Shown piece by piece: positions 1 through 8,385 of a stretch of DNA of 64,000 nucleotides (positions within the stretch are counted from its first letter, which is position 1; each line of letters opens with the position of its first letter). Origin of the DNA: Cupriavidus taiwanensis LMG 19424. GTDB lineage: Bacteria > Pseudomonadota > Gammaproteobacteria > Burkholderiales > Burkholderiaceae. The DNA is taken from positions 304,001 to 368,000 of the forward strand of contig NC_010530.1 of the NCBI RefSeq assembly GCF_000069785.1, written 5' to 3'. A model generated the notes under the pieces. The model saw only the letters and a list, made by a program, of their open reading frames with translations, did no database searches and was not told the DNA's origin. A program made the position numbers and the translations under genes.

Positions 1-158
1 GCGCGGGCGTGGTGCAGCAGAACTATGTCGAGGCGTCCAACGTGAACGTGGTCGAGGAACTGGTCAGCATGATCCAGACGCAGCGCGCGTACGAGATCAA
101 CAGCAAGGCGGTGCAGGCCTCCGACCAGATGCTGCAGCGCCTGGCGCAACTGGGTTGA
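1..158 (+). CDS. flgG: Flagellar distal rod protein FlgG, C-terminal fragment
   Basis: The window opens inside this gene; about 51 C-terminal residues remain, ending in a TGA. The visible part contains [18 protein letters not shown] followed by [14 protein letters not shown], the conserved C-terminal signature shared by flagellar rod and hook proteins, in the version typical of FlgG. FlgG forms the distal rod that crosses the periplasm. The downstream order flgH-flgI-flgJ-flgK-flgL is the standard flg operon order and supports the call. The start codon lies outside the window. Confidence 0.93.
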   Translation, partial: AGVVQQNYVEASNVNVVEELVSMIQTQRAYEINSKAVQASDQMLQRLAQLG

Positions 159-163
159 CTGTT

Positions 164-868
164 ATGAACATGGCCAACTTGCTTTCCCGCCTGGGCGCGC
201 GTGCGCTGGTTTGCCTGGCCGGCGTGGCAATGCTGGCCGCCAGCGGCTGCGCGCTGATGCCGCGCGAGCCGCTGGTGCAGATGCCGACCACGGCGCGCGC
301 CGAGCCGCGCCCGATAGGCCCGGCCTCGGGCTCGATCTTCCAGTCGTCGTACGCCGGCAATCCGCTGTTCGAGGACCGCCGCCCGCGCAACGTGGGCGAT
401 ATCCTGACCATCCTGATCACCGAGAACGTCAACGCCAGCAAGAACTCGGGCACCAACACCAGTCGCACCGGCAACGCCGCGCTGGCGTTCGACTCGGTGC
501 CGCGCGCGCTGGGCGGCCTGTTCGGCACCAGCCAGAACGCCAACATCAACGGCGCCAACACCATGAAGGCCAGCGGCGGCGCCAGCGCGGCCAATACCTT
601 CAACGGCACCATCACCGTGACCGTGCTGGAAGTGCTGGCCAACGGCAACCTGGTGGTCTCCGGCGAAAAGCAGATGGCGATCAACCAGGGCGCCGAGTTC
701 ATCCGTTTCTCGGGGGTGGTCAATCCCCGCACCATCACCGGCGACAACGCCGTGCTGTCGACGCAGGTCGCCGATGCGCGCATCGAATACACCGCCAAGG
801 GCGTGATCGACGAAGCGCAGAACATGGGCTGGCTGCAGCGCTTCTTCCTCAATGTTTCTCCGTTCTGA
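164..868 (+). CDS. flgH: Flagellar L-ring lipoprotein FlgH
   Basis: FlgH builds the L-ring, the outer-membrane bushing around the distal rod. The 234-residue product starts with a basic and hydrophobic signal peptide ending in a lipobox (LAASGC), so Cys about 26 should be lipidated after export. The FlgH core follows: a region around [20 protein letters not shown], then [12 protein letters not shown], and the C-terminal [14 protein letters not shown] segment. Length fits the family. I chose ATG 164, six bases after the flgG stop; a TTG at 155 would overlap flgG, and ATG 170 is also possible. The gene overlaps or nearly abuts flgI, consistent with one operon. Confidence 0.95.
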   Translation: MNMANLLSRLGARALVCLAGVAMLAASGCALMPREPLVQMPTTARAEPRPIGPASGSIFQSSYAGNPLFEDRRPRNVGDILTILITENVNASKNSGTNTSRTGNAALAFDSVPRALGGLFGTSQNANINGANTMKASGGASAANTFNGTITVTVLEVLANGNLVVSGEKQMAINQGAEFIRFSGVVNPRTITGDNAVLSTQVADARIEYTAKGVIDEAQNMGWLQRFFLNVSPF

Positions 869-875
869 CCGCGCC

Positions 876-2021
876 ATGTCTGCCCAGATGCTCGCTCGTT
901 TCCTGTCCCGCCTGCTGCGGCTGACCATGGTCAGCCTGGCGCTGGGCGTGGCCTTCGGCGCCTTCGCCACCGGTGCCAAGGCCGAGCGCCTGAAGAACCT
1001 GGCCACCTTCCAGGGCGTGCGCGACAACCCGCTGGTCGGCTACGGCCTGGTGGTGGGGCTGGATAACACCGGCGACCAGACCATGCAGACGCCGTTCACC
1101 ACGCAGAGCCTGACCAACATGCTCTCGCAGCTGGGGATCACGCTGCCCGCCGGCAAGAACATGCAGCTGAAGAACGTGGCGGCGGTCATGGTCACGGCTA
1201 CGCTGCCGGCGTTCGCGCAGCCCGGCAGCCAGCTGGACGTGGTGGTGTCGTCGATGGGCAATGCCAAGAGCCTGCGCGGCGGCACGCTGCTGATGACGCC
1301 GCTCAAGGGCGCCGACGGCCAGGTCTACGCGATCGCCCAGGGCAACATGCTGGTGGGCGGCGCGGGCGCTTCGGCCAACGGCAGCAAGGTGCAGATCAAC
1401 CAGCTGGCGGTGGGGCGCATCGCCAACGGCGCCATCGTCGAACGCGCGGTTGCGCCGTTCCAGCCCGATGGCGGCGTGCTCAACCTGGAGCTGAAGGACA
1501 CGGATTTCGGCACCGCCGAGCGCGTGGTCGAAGCCATCAACCGCAACATGGGCGGCGGCGTGGCCGCGGCGCTCGACGGGCGCGTGGTGCAGGTGCGCGC
1601 GCCGGCATCGCCGGCGGCGCGCGTGGGCTTCCTGGCCCGCATCGAGAATATCGACGTGACGCCGGCGAAGGCCGCGGCCAAGGTGATCCTGAACGCCCGC
1701 ACCGGCTCCATCGTGATGAACCAGGCCGTGACCGTGGAAGACTGCGCGGTGGCGCACGGCAACCTGTCGGTGGTGATCAACACGCAACCGGTGATCAGCC
1801 AGCCCGCGCCGTTCAGCGACGGCCAGACCGTGGTGGCGCCGGTGTCGCAGATCGACATGCGGCAGCAGGGCGGCTCGCTGCAGATCGTCAAGGCGGGCGC
1901 CTCGCTGGCCGCGGTGGTCAAGGGGCTTAACGCGCTGGGCGCGACCCCGGCCGACCTGCAGACCATCCTGGAAGCGATGCGTGCGGCGGGTGCGCTGCGC
2001 GCCGAGCTGGAAGTGATCTGA
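876..2021 (+). CDS. flgI: Flagellar P-ring protein FlgI
   Basis: FlgI forms the periplasmic P-ring in the peptidoglycan layer. The product (381 aa from ATG 876) has a long signal peptide ending near ATGAKA, followed by the highly conserved mature N-terminus [20 protein letters not shown] and [13 protein letters not shown]. The C-terminus contains the family-typical [22 protein letters not shown] and ends in an ALRAELEVI tail. An upstream ATG at 852 would overlap the end of flgH and add eight residues; ATG 876, seven bases after the flgH stop, gives a more normal signal peptide. There is no strong Shine-Dalgarno at either, so translation is probably coupled to flgH. Confidence 0.95.
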   Translation: MSAQMLARFLSRLLRLTMVSLALGVAFGAFATGAKAERLKNLATFQGVRDNPLVGYGLVVGLDNTGDQTMQTPFTTQSLTNMLSQLGITLPAGKNMQLKNVAAVMVTATLPAFAQPGSQLDVVVSSMGNAKSLRGGTLLMTPLKGADGQVYAIAQGNMLVGGAGASANGSKVQINQLAVGRIANGAIVERAVAPFQPDGGVLNLELKDTDFGTAERVVEAINRNMGGGVAAALDGRVVQVRAPASPAARVGFLARIENIDVTPAKAAAKVILNARTGSIVMNQAVTVEDCAVAHGNLSVVINTQPVISQPAPFSDGQTVVAPVSQIDMRQQGGSLQIVKAGASLAAVVKGLNALGATPADLQTILEAMRAAGALRAELEVI

Positions 2022-2023
2022 GC

Positions 2024-3082
2024 ATGAACGGCGGCATCAACGGTGGCGCACTGCCCGCGGCGGGCGCCGACCTGACCCAGCGCTTCGCGCTGGACACGCA
2101 AGGCTTCGAAGCCCTCAAGCACAGCGCGCGCGGTGGCGCCGACGCCAATACGCTGCACGCCGTCGCCAAGCAGTTCGAGGCGGTGTTCACGCAGATGGTG
2201 CTCAAGAGCATGCGCGACGCCACGCCGCAGGACGGCCTGTTCGACAACGAGCAGAGCAAGCTCTACCTGTCGATGATGGACCAGCAGCTGGCGCAGCAGA
2301 TGTCGTCGCGCGGCATCGGCCTGGCCGACGTGATGGTGCGCCAGCTGGCGCGCGCCACGGGCACCGCGATGCCGTCTGGCATGAACGCGCTGACGCCGGC
2401 CGAGGCCGGCAATGCCGCCGATGCCGAGATGGCCCGGCTGCTCGACAGCCGCGGCGCCGGCGCCATGTCAGCCGACGCGGCGGAGCAGGCCGACCTGCCC
2501 GCCATCGGCACCATCGTCGCGGGCCAGCAATGGAATCCCACCGCCGGCCTGCGCCAGTACCAGCCGCAGTCCTATGCGGACCGCGGCCAGGGCGAAGACC
2601 GGCTCGGCCGGCTGCCCGACGATGCACCGGCCCACGTGAGCGCCTTCGTCGCCCGCATGGCCGGCCCGGCGGAAGCCGCGTCCCGCGCCAGCGGCGTGCC
2701 GGCACGCCTGATCGTCGGGCAGGCCGCGCTGGAATCCGGCTGGGGCCAGCGCGAGATCACGCACGCCGACGGCTCGACTACGTTCAACGTGTTCGGCATC
2801 AAGGCCGGCCCCAGCTGGAAGGGCCGCGTTGCGGAAATCACCACCACCGAATACATCGACGGCCAGCCGCAGAAGGTGCGCGCGAAGTTCCGCGCCTATG
2901 GCTCGTACGACGAAGCCTGCGCCGACTATGCGCGCCTGCTGACGAGCAACCCGCGCTATGCGGGCGTGGTCAGCGCGGCGAACGCGGAGGACGCGGCGCA
3001 TGGTTTGCAGCGCGCAGGGTATGCCACGGATCCGTCGTACGGGCACAAGCTGGTGAAGATCATGAAGAAGGTGGCGGCGTAA
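2024..3082 (+). CDS. flgJ: Flagellar rod assembly protein / peptidoglycan hydrolase FlgJ
   Basis: FlgJ caps the growing rod and locally opens peptidoglycan. The 352-residue protein has the two-domain form found in beta- and gammaproteobacteria. An N-terminal rod-binding domain (about 40-110, including AVAKQFEAVFTQMVLKSMRD) is followed by a linker. A C-terminal glucosaminidase domain (about 200-350) contains ARLIVGQAALESGWG, in which the Glu of ALESGWG is the expected catalytic acid, and NVFGIKAG. The start lies two bases after the flgI stop. It has no signal peptide, as is usual because FlgJ is exported by the flagellar secretion apparatus. A 313-bp gap with a REP-like doublet separates it from flgK. 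Confidence 0.95.
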   Translation: MNGGINGGALPAAGADLTQRFALDTQGFEALKHSARGGADANTLHAVAKQFEAVFTQMVLKSMRDATPQDGLFDNEQSKLYLSMMDQQLAQQMSSRGIGLADVMVRQLARATGTAMPSGMNALTPAEAGNAADAEMARLLDSRGAGAMSADAAEQADLPAIGTIVAGQQWNPTAGLRQYQPQSYADRGQGEDRLGRLPDDAPAHVSAFVARMAGPAEAASRASGVPARLIVGQAALESGWGQREITHADGSTTFNVFGIKAGPSWKGRVAEITTTEYIDGQPQKVRAKFRAYGSYDEACADYARLLTSNPRYAGVVSAANAEDAAHGLQRAGYATDPSYGHKLVKIMKKVAA

Positions 3083-3140
3083 GACGCGGGGCTTCAGTTG
3101 CAATACGGCGGCTAACCGCAGCCGACACCGCACGAACCAG

Positions 3141-3267
3141 GCTCCCCTCGCCCGCCTGCGGGAGAGGGGTGGGGGAGAGGGCAAGAGCATCAACGAAGTG
3201 ACGCCCGTCGTCATTGCCACCGCCTGCCCTCTCCCCCGGCCCCTCTCCCGCAAGCGGGAGAGGGGAG
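3141..3267. repeat. REP/BIME-like inverted repeat doublet between flgJ and flgK
   Basis: Two GC-rich arms of about 41-42 bp (3141-3181 and 3226-3267) are near-perfect inverted copies of each other, separated by 44 bp. Each arm also folds on itself; the right arm contains CTCTCCCGC, a 2-base loop and GCGGGAGAG. This is the architecture of a paired REP/BIME element. It occupies the core of the 313-bp flgJ-flgK gap (3083-3395), in which I see no gene. It could stabilise or attenuate the flgH-J transcript before flgK. No T-tract follows, so it is not a classical terminator. Confidence 0.75.
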
Positions 3268-3395
3268 CAAACAGGCGGGGCCCAGCGAAGACTACTGCCA
3301 TAACTAAAGTCCCGCCCCCACCGAGCCGATAACTCCCAAATACCACCCCGCCGCCCCACACCGCGGCAGTCCCACCAATCCCGGACCAGAGCACC

Positions 3396-5315
3396 ATGTC
3401 TCTCTTCAGTATTGGCCTCTCCGGCCTGAACACCGCGCAGAACGCGCTGACGACGACGGGCCACAACTTTGCCAACTCGGCAACCGAAGGCTACTCGCGC
3501 CAGAACACCATCGTCGCGTCCGCCGGCGGCCAGTACACCAGCCAGGGCTTCTACGGCTTCGGCTCGAACACCACCACGGTGATCCGCGTCTATGACGAGT
3601 TCCTGACCGGCCAGCTGCGCGGCGCCACCTCGGCCAGCGCCTCGCTCGCGATGTACTCGGACCAGATCAGCCAGATCGACAACTTGCTGGCCGACCAGAA
3701 GGGTGGCCTGGCGCCGCTGATGCAGAAGTTCTTCGCCGCGGTGCAGGCCGTGGCCGACACACCTGCCGATCCGGCCGCGCGCCAGGGCATGCTGTCGGCG
3801 GGCCAGGCGCTGGTGGGCCAGGTGCGCTCGGCCAGCAACTACTTCAAGCAGCTGCAGGCCGGCGTCAACGAACAGGTGGGCACCGCCGTCACGCAGGTCA
3901 ACGCCTATACCAAGCAGATCGCCAACCTGAACCAGGAGATCACGCGCCTGAAGGCAGCCTCGGGCGGCCAGCCGCCCAACGACCTGCTCGACCAGCGCGA
4001 CCAGGCCGTGGCCGAGCTGACCAAGCTGGTCGGCGCCAAGGTGGTGGTGCAGGACAGCGGCACCTACAACGTCTTCGTCGGCAACGGCCAGCCGCTGGTG
4101 ATGGGCAATGACGCCTATGAGCTGAAGGCCGTGGCCTCGGTCGCCGACCCCAACCGCACCGTGGTGGCCTACACGCTGCCCACCGGCACCGTGATCGAGA
4201 GCGAGCCGGGTGCGCTCACCGGCGGCTCGCTGGGCGGCCTGCTGCAGTTCCGCACCGAAACCCTGGACCCGGCGCAAAGCGCGATTGGCCGCCTGTCGCT
4301 GGCGATCGGCGCGAGCTTCAATGCGCAGCACCAGCTCGGCATCGACCTGAACGGCGCCGCCGGCACCGACATGTTCAAGCTGGGCGGCGCCACCACCCTC
4401 CCCAACGCCAACAACACCGTCAAGACCACGGTCGCCACCGCCACCATCGACAATGCTTCGGCGCTGACCACCAGCGACTACAAGCTCCATTTCGACGGCA
4501 CCAACTACACGCTGACGCGCCTGTCCGACAACCAGCAGGTGGTCACGCCCGTGCCCGCCGGTGGCGCCACCTATCCGCTGCAGTTCAGCGCCGATGGCTT
4601 TACCGTCGAGATCAATGCGGCGATGGGCACCAACGATTCGTTCACGGTGCAGCCCACGCGCAACGCCGCCACCGGCTTCGACATGGCGATCAATGACCCG
4701 GCGAAGATCGCGGCGGCATCGCCGGCCTACATCGACGCGACCGCCGGCAACAAGGGCAACGCCACGGCGTCGCTGAGCAAGGTCGCGCCCGGATTCACGC
4801 TGCCGGCCGGCAAGATCACCGCCGAGTTCGACGGCACCAACTACATCTTCAAGGTCGGCGGCGTGGCCATGGCGCCGCAGCCAGTGGGCGTGCCCAACGG
4901 CAGCAACACCGACTTCACGCTCAACGGCCTGACCTTCAGCTTCGGCGGCACGCCCGCCGCCGGCGACAGCTTTACGCTGGGCAGCAACGCCGGCGCCGTC
5001 AAGGACAACGGCAACATGCTGGTGCTGGCCAAGCTGCAAAACGCCAAGACCATCGGTGGCGTGTCCAGCTTCAGCGAAGCCTATGCGCAGCTGGTCAACG
5101 ATGTCGGCACGCGCGCCAAGTCGGTCAAGATCGCCTCGGCGTCGCAGGACAGCATCACCACGCAGATCAAGACCGCGCAGCAATCGGTGTCCGGCGTCAA
5201 CATGGACGAGGAAACCGTGTCGATGCTGCGCTTCCAGCAGCTGTACCAGGCCAATGCGCGCGTGATCCAGACCGCCGGCACGCTGTTCGACACCATCATC
5301 GGCATCGGCCGCTAA
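3396..5315 (+). CDS. flgK: Flagellar hook-filament junction protein 1, FlgK (HAP1)
   Basis: FlgK is the first of two junction proteins joining the hook to the filament. The 639-residue product begins MSLFSIGLSGLNTAQNALTT, followed by a GHNFANSATEGYSRQ motif, the conserved N-terminal D0 helix of FlgK. It ends with MDEETVSMLRFQQLYQANAR and a VIQTAGTLFDTIIG segment, the matching C-terminal D0 helix. The middle (about 350-540) is a variable, Ala/Gly/Thr-rich domain that makes the protein longer than the 550-residue enteric form. Export is by the flagellar type III system, so no signal peptide is expected. flgL follows 37 bases downstream. Confidence 0.95.
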   Translation: MSLFSIGLSGLNTAQNALTTTGHNFANSATEGYSRQNTIVASAGGQYTSQGFYGFGSNTTTVIRVYDEFLTGQLRGATSASASLAMYSDQISQIDNLLADQKGGLAPLMQKFFAAVQAVADTPADPAARQGMLSAGQALVGQVRSASNYFKQLQAGVNEQVGTAVTQVNAYTKQIANLNQEITRLKAASGGQPPNDLLDQRDQAVAELTKLVGAKVVVQDSGTYNVFVGNGQPLVMGNDAYELKAVASVADPNRTVVAYTLPTGTVIESEPGALTGGSLGGLLQFRTETLDPAQSAIGRLSLAIGASFNAQHQLGIDLNGAAGTDMFKLGGATTLPNANNTVKTTVATATIDNASALTTSDYKLHFDGTNYTLTRLSDNQQVVTPVPAGGATYPLQFSADGFTVEINAAMGTNDSFTVQPTRNAATGFDMAINDPAKIAAASPAYIDATAGNKGNATASLSKVAPGFTLPAGKITAEFDGTNYIFKVGGVAMAPQPVGVPNGSNTDFTLNGLTFSFGGTPAAGDSFTLGSNAGAVKDNGNMLVLAKLQNAKTIGGVSSFSEAYAQLVNDVGTRAKSVKIASASQDSITTQIKTAQQSVSGVNMDEETVSMLRFQQLYQANARVIQTAGTLFDTIIGIGR

Positions 5316-5352
5316 GCGGCGCACCCATTCGCGTCAGAAGAGGTAACCCAAT

Positions 5353-6582
5353 ATGCGCGTTGCAAGCTCCACCCTGTACCAGCAAGGCCTGGCTTCGATG
5401 AACTACCAGCAGGGCGCGCTGATGCATATCCAGCAGCAGCTCGGCACCGGCCGCTCCATCCTGACCCCGTCGGACGATCCCGTCGGCGCTACCCGCGCGC
5501 TGGGCGTCAGCCAGGCGCAGGCGGTCAACGGACAGTACGCCACGTCCCGCAACCAGGCCAATATCGCGCTGGCGGCGGAAGAAAACGCGCTGGACTCCGT
5601 CACCACCATCACGCAGAACATCCACACCCTGCTGGTGCAGGCCGGCAACGGCACCATGAGCGATGCCGACCGCGGCTCGCTGGCGACCGCGCTGGAAGGC
5701 CTGTACAACCAGTTGCTGAGCCTGGCCAACTCCGACGACGGCAACGGCCAGTTCCTGTTCGGCGGCACCCGCTCCGGCAGCGCGCCATTCACGCAGAGCG
5801 CCGGCGCCAGCACCTACATCGGCGACAACGGCCAGCAACTGCTGCAGGTCGACGTGGCCCGCCAGATGCCCGCCGGCAACACCGGCCGCGAAGTCTTCAT
5901 GAGCGTTACCGGCGGCGCCGGCTACGTGGTCAAGGGCAACCCCGCCAATACCGGCACGGCCACCTTCGGCACGGTGTCCACCACCGATCCCAGCCACCCG
6001 CTGTACGGCCATGCGCTGCAGATGTCGTTCACGGCCAATGCCGCTGGCCAGATGGAATACACCATCACCGATACCTCGACCGGCGCCACTCCCGCCCCGG
6101 TGGTCGCCGGCCCGGTGATCTACAACTCGCCGGCACACGTCGACGTCGCGGGCTTCAGCTTCAACGTCACCGGCAACCCAAAGGCTGGCGACACCCTGAC
6201 CATGCAGCCGGCCAGCGAGGCCGGCACGGACATGTTCGCCAACCTGCAGACCGTGATCGACACGCTGCGCCAGCCCACCGCCGCCGATAACGACCGCGCC
6301 AACCTGGGCAACGTGCTGTCGACCGCCATGCGCCAGTTCTCCAACTCGCTCGACAACGTGCTGACCGTGCGCGCCTCGGTGGGCTCGCGCATGAACGAGC
6401 TGGATGCGCTGGACGACGTAGGCACCAACCGCGACCTGACGTATTCGCAGACGCTGTCCGGGCTGCAGGACCTGGACTACGCCAAGGCGATTACCGAGTA
6501 TTACCAGCGGCAAGTTGCGCTGCAGGGCGCGCAGCAGTCGTTTATGCAGATTCAGGGGATGAATCTGTTCAAGTATCTGTAA
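5353..6582 (+). CDS. flgL: Flagellar hook-filament junction protein 3, FlgL (HAP3)
   Basis: FlgL sits between FlgK and the flagellin filament. The 409-residue product starts MRVASSTLYQQGLASMNYQQ and continues with ILTPSDDPVGATRAL, the flagellin-type N-terminal helix. The C-terminal third has the coiled segment around VLTVRASVGSRMNELDAL and ends with YYQRQVALQGAQQSFMQIQG. The start is well set by AGAAGAGG about nine bases upstream of ATG 5353. The middle (about 170-290) is an enlarged variable domain. It is the last gene of the flg operon in this window; a weak hairpin follows, and the next gene is convergent. Confidence 0.95.
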   Translation: MRVASSTLYQQGLASMNYQQGALMHIQQQLGTGRSILTPSDDPVGATRALGVSQAQAVNGQYATSRNQANIALAAEENALDSVTTITQNIHTLLVQAGNGTMSDADRGSLATALEGLYNQLLSLANSDDGNGQFLFGGTRSGSAPFTQSAGASTYIGDNGQQLLQVDVARQMPAGNTGREVFMSVTGGAGYVVKGNPANTGTATFGTVSTTDPSHPLYGHALQMSFTANAAGQMEYTITDTSTGATPAPVVAGPVIYNSPAHVDVAGFSFNVTGNPKAGDTLTMQPASEAGTDMFANLQTVIDTLRQPTAADNDRANLGNVLSTAMRQFSNSLDNVLTVRASVGSRMNELDALDDVGTNRDLTYSQTLSGLQDLDYAKAITEYYQRQVALQGAQQSFMQIQGMNLFKYL

Positions 6583-6592
6583 GGGCGGGAAT

Positions 6593-6613
6593 GGCCGGCA
6601 TCTGTCGGCCTTT
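6593..6613 (+). terminator. Weak candidate terminator after flgL
   Basis: A GGCCG / CGGCC stem with an 8-base loop (6593-6597 with 6606-6610) is followed by only three T residues. It lies 10 bases after the flgL stop and before the convergent MerR-TPR gene, so position is right, but the stem and T-tract are both short. Confidence 0.35.
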
Positions 6614-6643
6614 GCTGTCCCCTCACCCCGGTTCAGGGCAGGC

Positions 6644-7465
6644 TCACCGCGAGCGATCCAGCTTCCGATACTGGTTGAAATGCCGAAGCGCCTTCTGGAT
6701 ATGCCCCAACTCCTGATGCAGGCGCGCGGCGTTGTAGTGCGCGTCGGAATCGCCCGGGGCAAGTTCGATGCTGCGCTCATAGGCAGCCAGGGCAGCCTGG
6801 GTTGCCCCGGTATCCTCCAGCGCGACGCCCAGGTTGAAGTGCAGCTCGGGCTCGTCCGGCAGCACGGCCAGCGCGGATTCATAGAGCAAGATGGCTTCGT
6901 CCAGCCGTTGCTGGTCGGCAAGCAGGCAGCCGAGGTTGAGGTAGGCGTCCAGCATCGCTGGATAATGAACCACCGCGCGCCGGTAAGCCGCTTCGGCGCC
7001 GCGGGCATCGGTCGGTTCCAGCCTGAGGCCCTCGGCAAGCGCGTCGTCGGCAGCGGCGTAGGCTGAGGCTTCCCGGGTCAAGGCCATGACGCGGACATCG
7101 GCGTCGTCTCGTGTGCCGAAGTCCATGAGCCGCTGGCCTGTTTCCACGATCCAGTCGCCGTGTCGGTCCCGGGCCGACACCTTGCCGCTGCATGCCGAAA
7201 TGCGTACCGCGGACAGGTGCCGGTCTGGCTTGAGCCGTTCGAGATGGCGCAGCGCGCGCAGGATGCGCGCGGGCCCGATATGCGCGCGGTGCAAGGAGTC
7301 GGCGGTGCGGATCAGCACCACGTCCTGGAAGGAAAAGACGTGTTCGCCGCGCGGGCCGCGCGTTGGCTGCACCAGGCCGGCTGCGACCAGGCTGCCGATC
7401 AGCCGCCTCGACACGCCCAGGCGCGCCTCGAGGTCTCGCGTGCTGAGCCCGCCGCCGCGCTTCAC
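6644..7465 (-). CDS. MerR-type HTH protein with TPR repeats, in the ku-ligD operon
   Basis: The 273-residue protein joins an N-terminal MerR-like winged helix (about 7-75: LSTRDLEARLGVSRRLIGSL, then GEHVFSFQDVVLIR) to a C-terminal TPR array (about 145-265: three TPR-like helix pairs such as MLDAYLNLGCLLADQQRLDE and PELHFNLGVALEDTGATQ). The HTH suggests DNA binding and the TPRs suggest a protein partner. It starts at a GTG that overlaps the TGA of ku as GTGA, so it is very probably translationally coupled to ku and co-transcribed with ligD-ku. No end-joining role for this fused protein can be read from sequence alone; a transcriptional regulator or an NHEJ accessory factor are both possible. 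Confidence 0.85.
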   Translation of the reverse strand: MKRGGGLSTRDLEARLGVSRRLIGSLVAAGLVQPTRGPRGEHVFSFQDVVLIRTADSLHRAHIGPARILRALRHLERLKPDRHLSAVRISACSGKVSARDRHGDWIVETGQRLMDFGTRDDADVRVMALTREASAYAAADDALAEGLRLEPTDARGAEAAYRRAVVHYPAMLDAYLNLGCLLADQQRLDEAILLYESALAVLPDEPELHFNLGVALEDTGATQAALAAYERSIELAPGDSDAHYNAARLHQELGHIQKALRHFNQYRKLDRSR

Positions 7466-8355
7466 GCTGATTTCTTAGTGGTCCGTCGGATCGGCGTGGG
7501 CTCGGCCGCCGCGCCGCGCCGGGCGGACTTGCGGGCCGGTGGGGCGGCTGCGGCAGCCTTGCCCTTGGCCGCGGCGGTCCCCTTCTTCGACAGGCTGGCG
7601 CGCAGCGCGTCCATCAGGTCGATCACCTGTCCGCCGGCGCCGTCTTCCACCGGCTCGGGCGCGACGATGTGCTTGCCGGCGATCTTTGCATCGATGGCGG
7701 CCAGGATCCTGGCCTTTTCCTCGTCCTTGTACTGGGTGGGGTCGTATTCTTCCTCGGAGGCCTGCTCGATCAGCTGAATCGCCAGCTTGAGCTCGGCCTC
7801 GGACACCGCCACCTCTTCGATATTCAGTTCGGCGATGTTGCGCACTTCATCCGCGAACAACAGCTGCTGGAACACCAGCCCGCCTTCCACCGGGCGGATC
7901 TGGACCACGTGGGACTTGCCCTTGGATGCCCATTTGGCGATGGCGCAGCGTCCGGTCCGCGACATGGCCTCGCGCAGCAGGCTGTAGGGCTTGCCGCCAC
8001 GCTTGTCGGGGGCGATGAAGTAGGCCTTGTCGTAGAAAAGCGGATCGACGCTTTGCTCCGGTATGAACGCGACGATATCGACCATATGGCTGGCGCTTTC
8101 TTCCAGTGCCTTGAGCTCGTCGGGCGCGAACGTGACAAAGCGGCCTTTCTCGAACTCGTAGCCCTTGATCATGTCGGCACGCTCGACAACCTTCTGGGTC
8201 TGTTCGGAGATGTACTGCTGCCTCACGCGCGAGCCGTCCTTGCTCAGCAGGTTGAAGCGCACGGCGGAACTGCTTTCGGTGGCGGTATAGAGCTTGACCG
8301 GTATCGACACCAGACCAAACGACAGCGACAGGGAAGCGAGCGAGCGGGCAGCCAT
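7462..8355 (-). CDS. ku: Ku protein, DNA-end-binding factor of bacterial NHEJ
   Basis: Bacterial Ku forms a homodimeric ring that threads onto double-strand break ends and recruits LigD. The 297-residue product begins MAARSLASLSLSFGLVSIPV followed by KLYTATE, the canonical N-terminal strand set. It carries EVERADMIKGYEF-like and DPTQYKDEEKARILAAIDAK segments typical of the C-terminal part of the ring. The tail after about residue 255 is rich in Lys, Arg and Ala, as in many bacterial Ku proteins, and probably aids DNA binding. ATG 8355 was chosen because GTGGAG lies six bases upstream; an in-frame GTG at 8367 has no better site. It lies 30 bases after ligD and overlaps the MerR-TPR gene. Confidence 0.94.
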   Translation of the reverse strand: MAARSLASLSLSFGLVSIPVKLYTATESSSAVRFNLLSKDGSRVRQQYISEQTQKVVERADMIKGYEFEKGRFVTFAPDELKALEESASHMVDIVAFIPEQSVDPLFYDKAYFIAPDKRGGKPYSLLREAMSRTGRCAIAKWASKGKSHVVQIRPVEGGLVFQQLLFADEVRNIAELNIEEVAVSEAELKLAIQLIEQASEEEYDPTQYKDEEKARILAAIDAKIAGKHIVAPEPVEDGAGGQVIDLMDALRASLSKKGTAAAKGKAAAAAPPARKSARRGAAAEPTPIRRTTKKSA

Positions 8356-8385
8356 TGGATACTCCACATTGGGTTGCGCCTGGAT

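Noticed and set aside
3060..5324. Very long open frame on the minus strand opposite flgK
   Set aside because: It mirrors flgK codons; its product is His/Arg/Val-rich, low in Lys and Ile, without motifs, as expected for antisense frames in GC-rich DNA.
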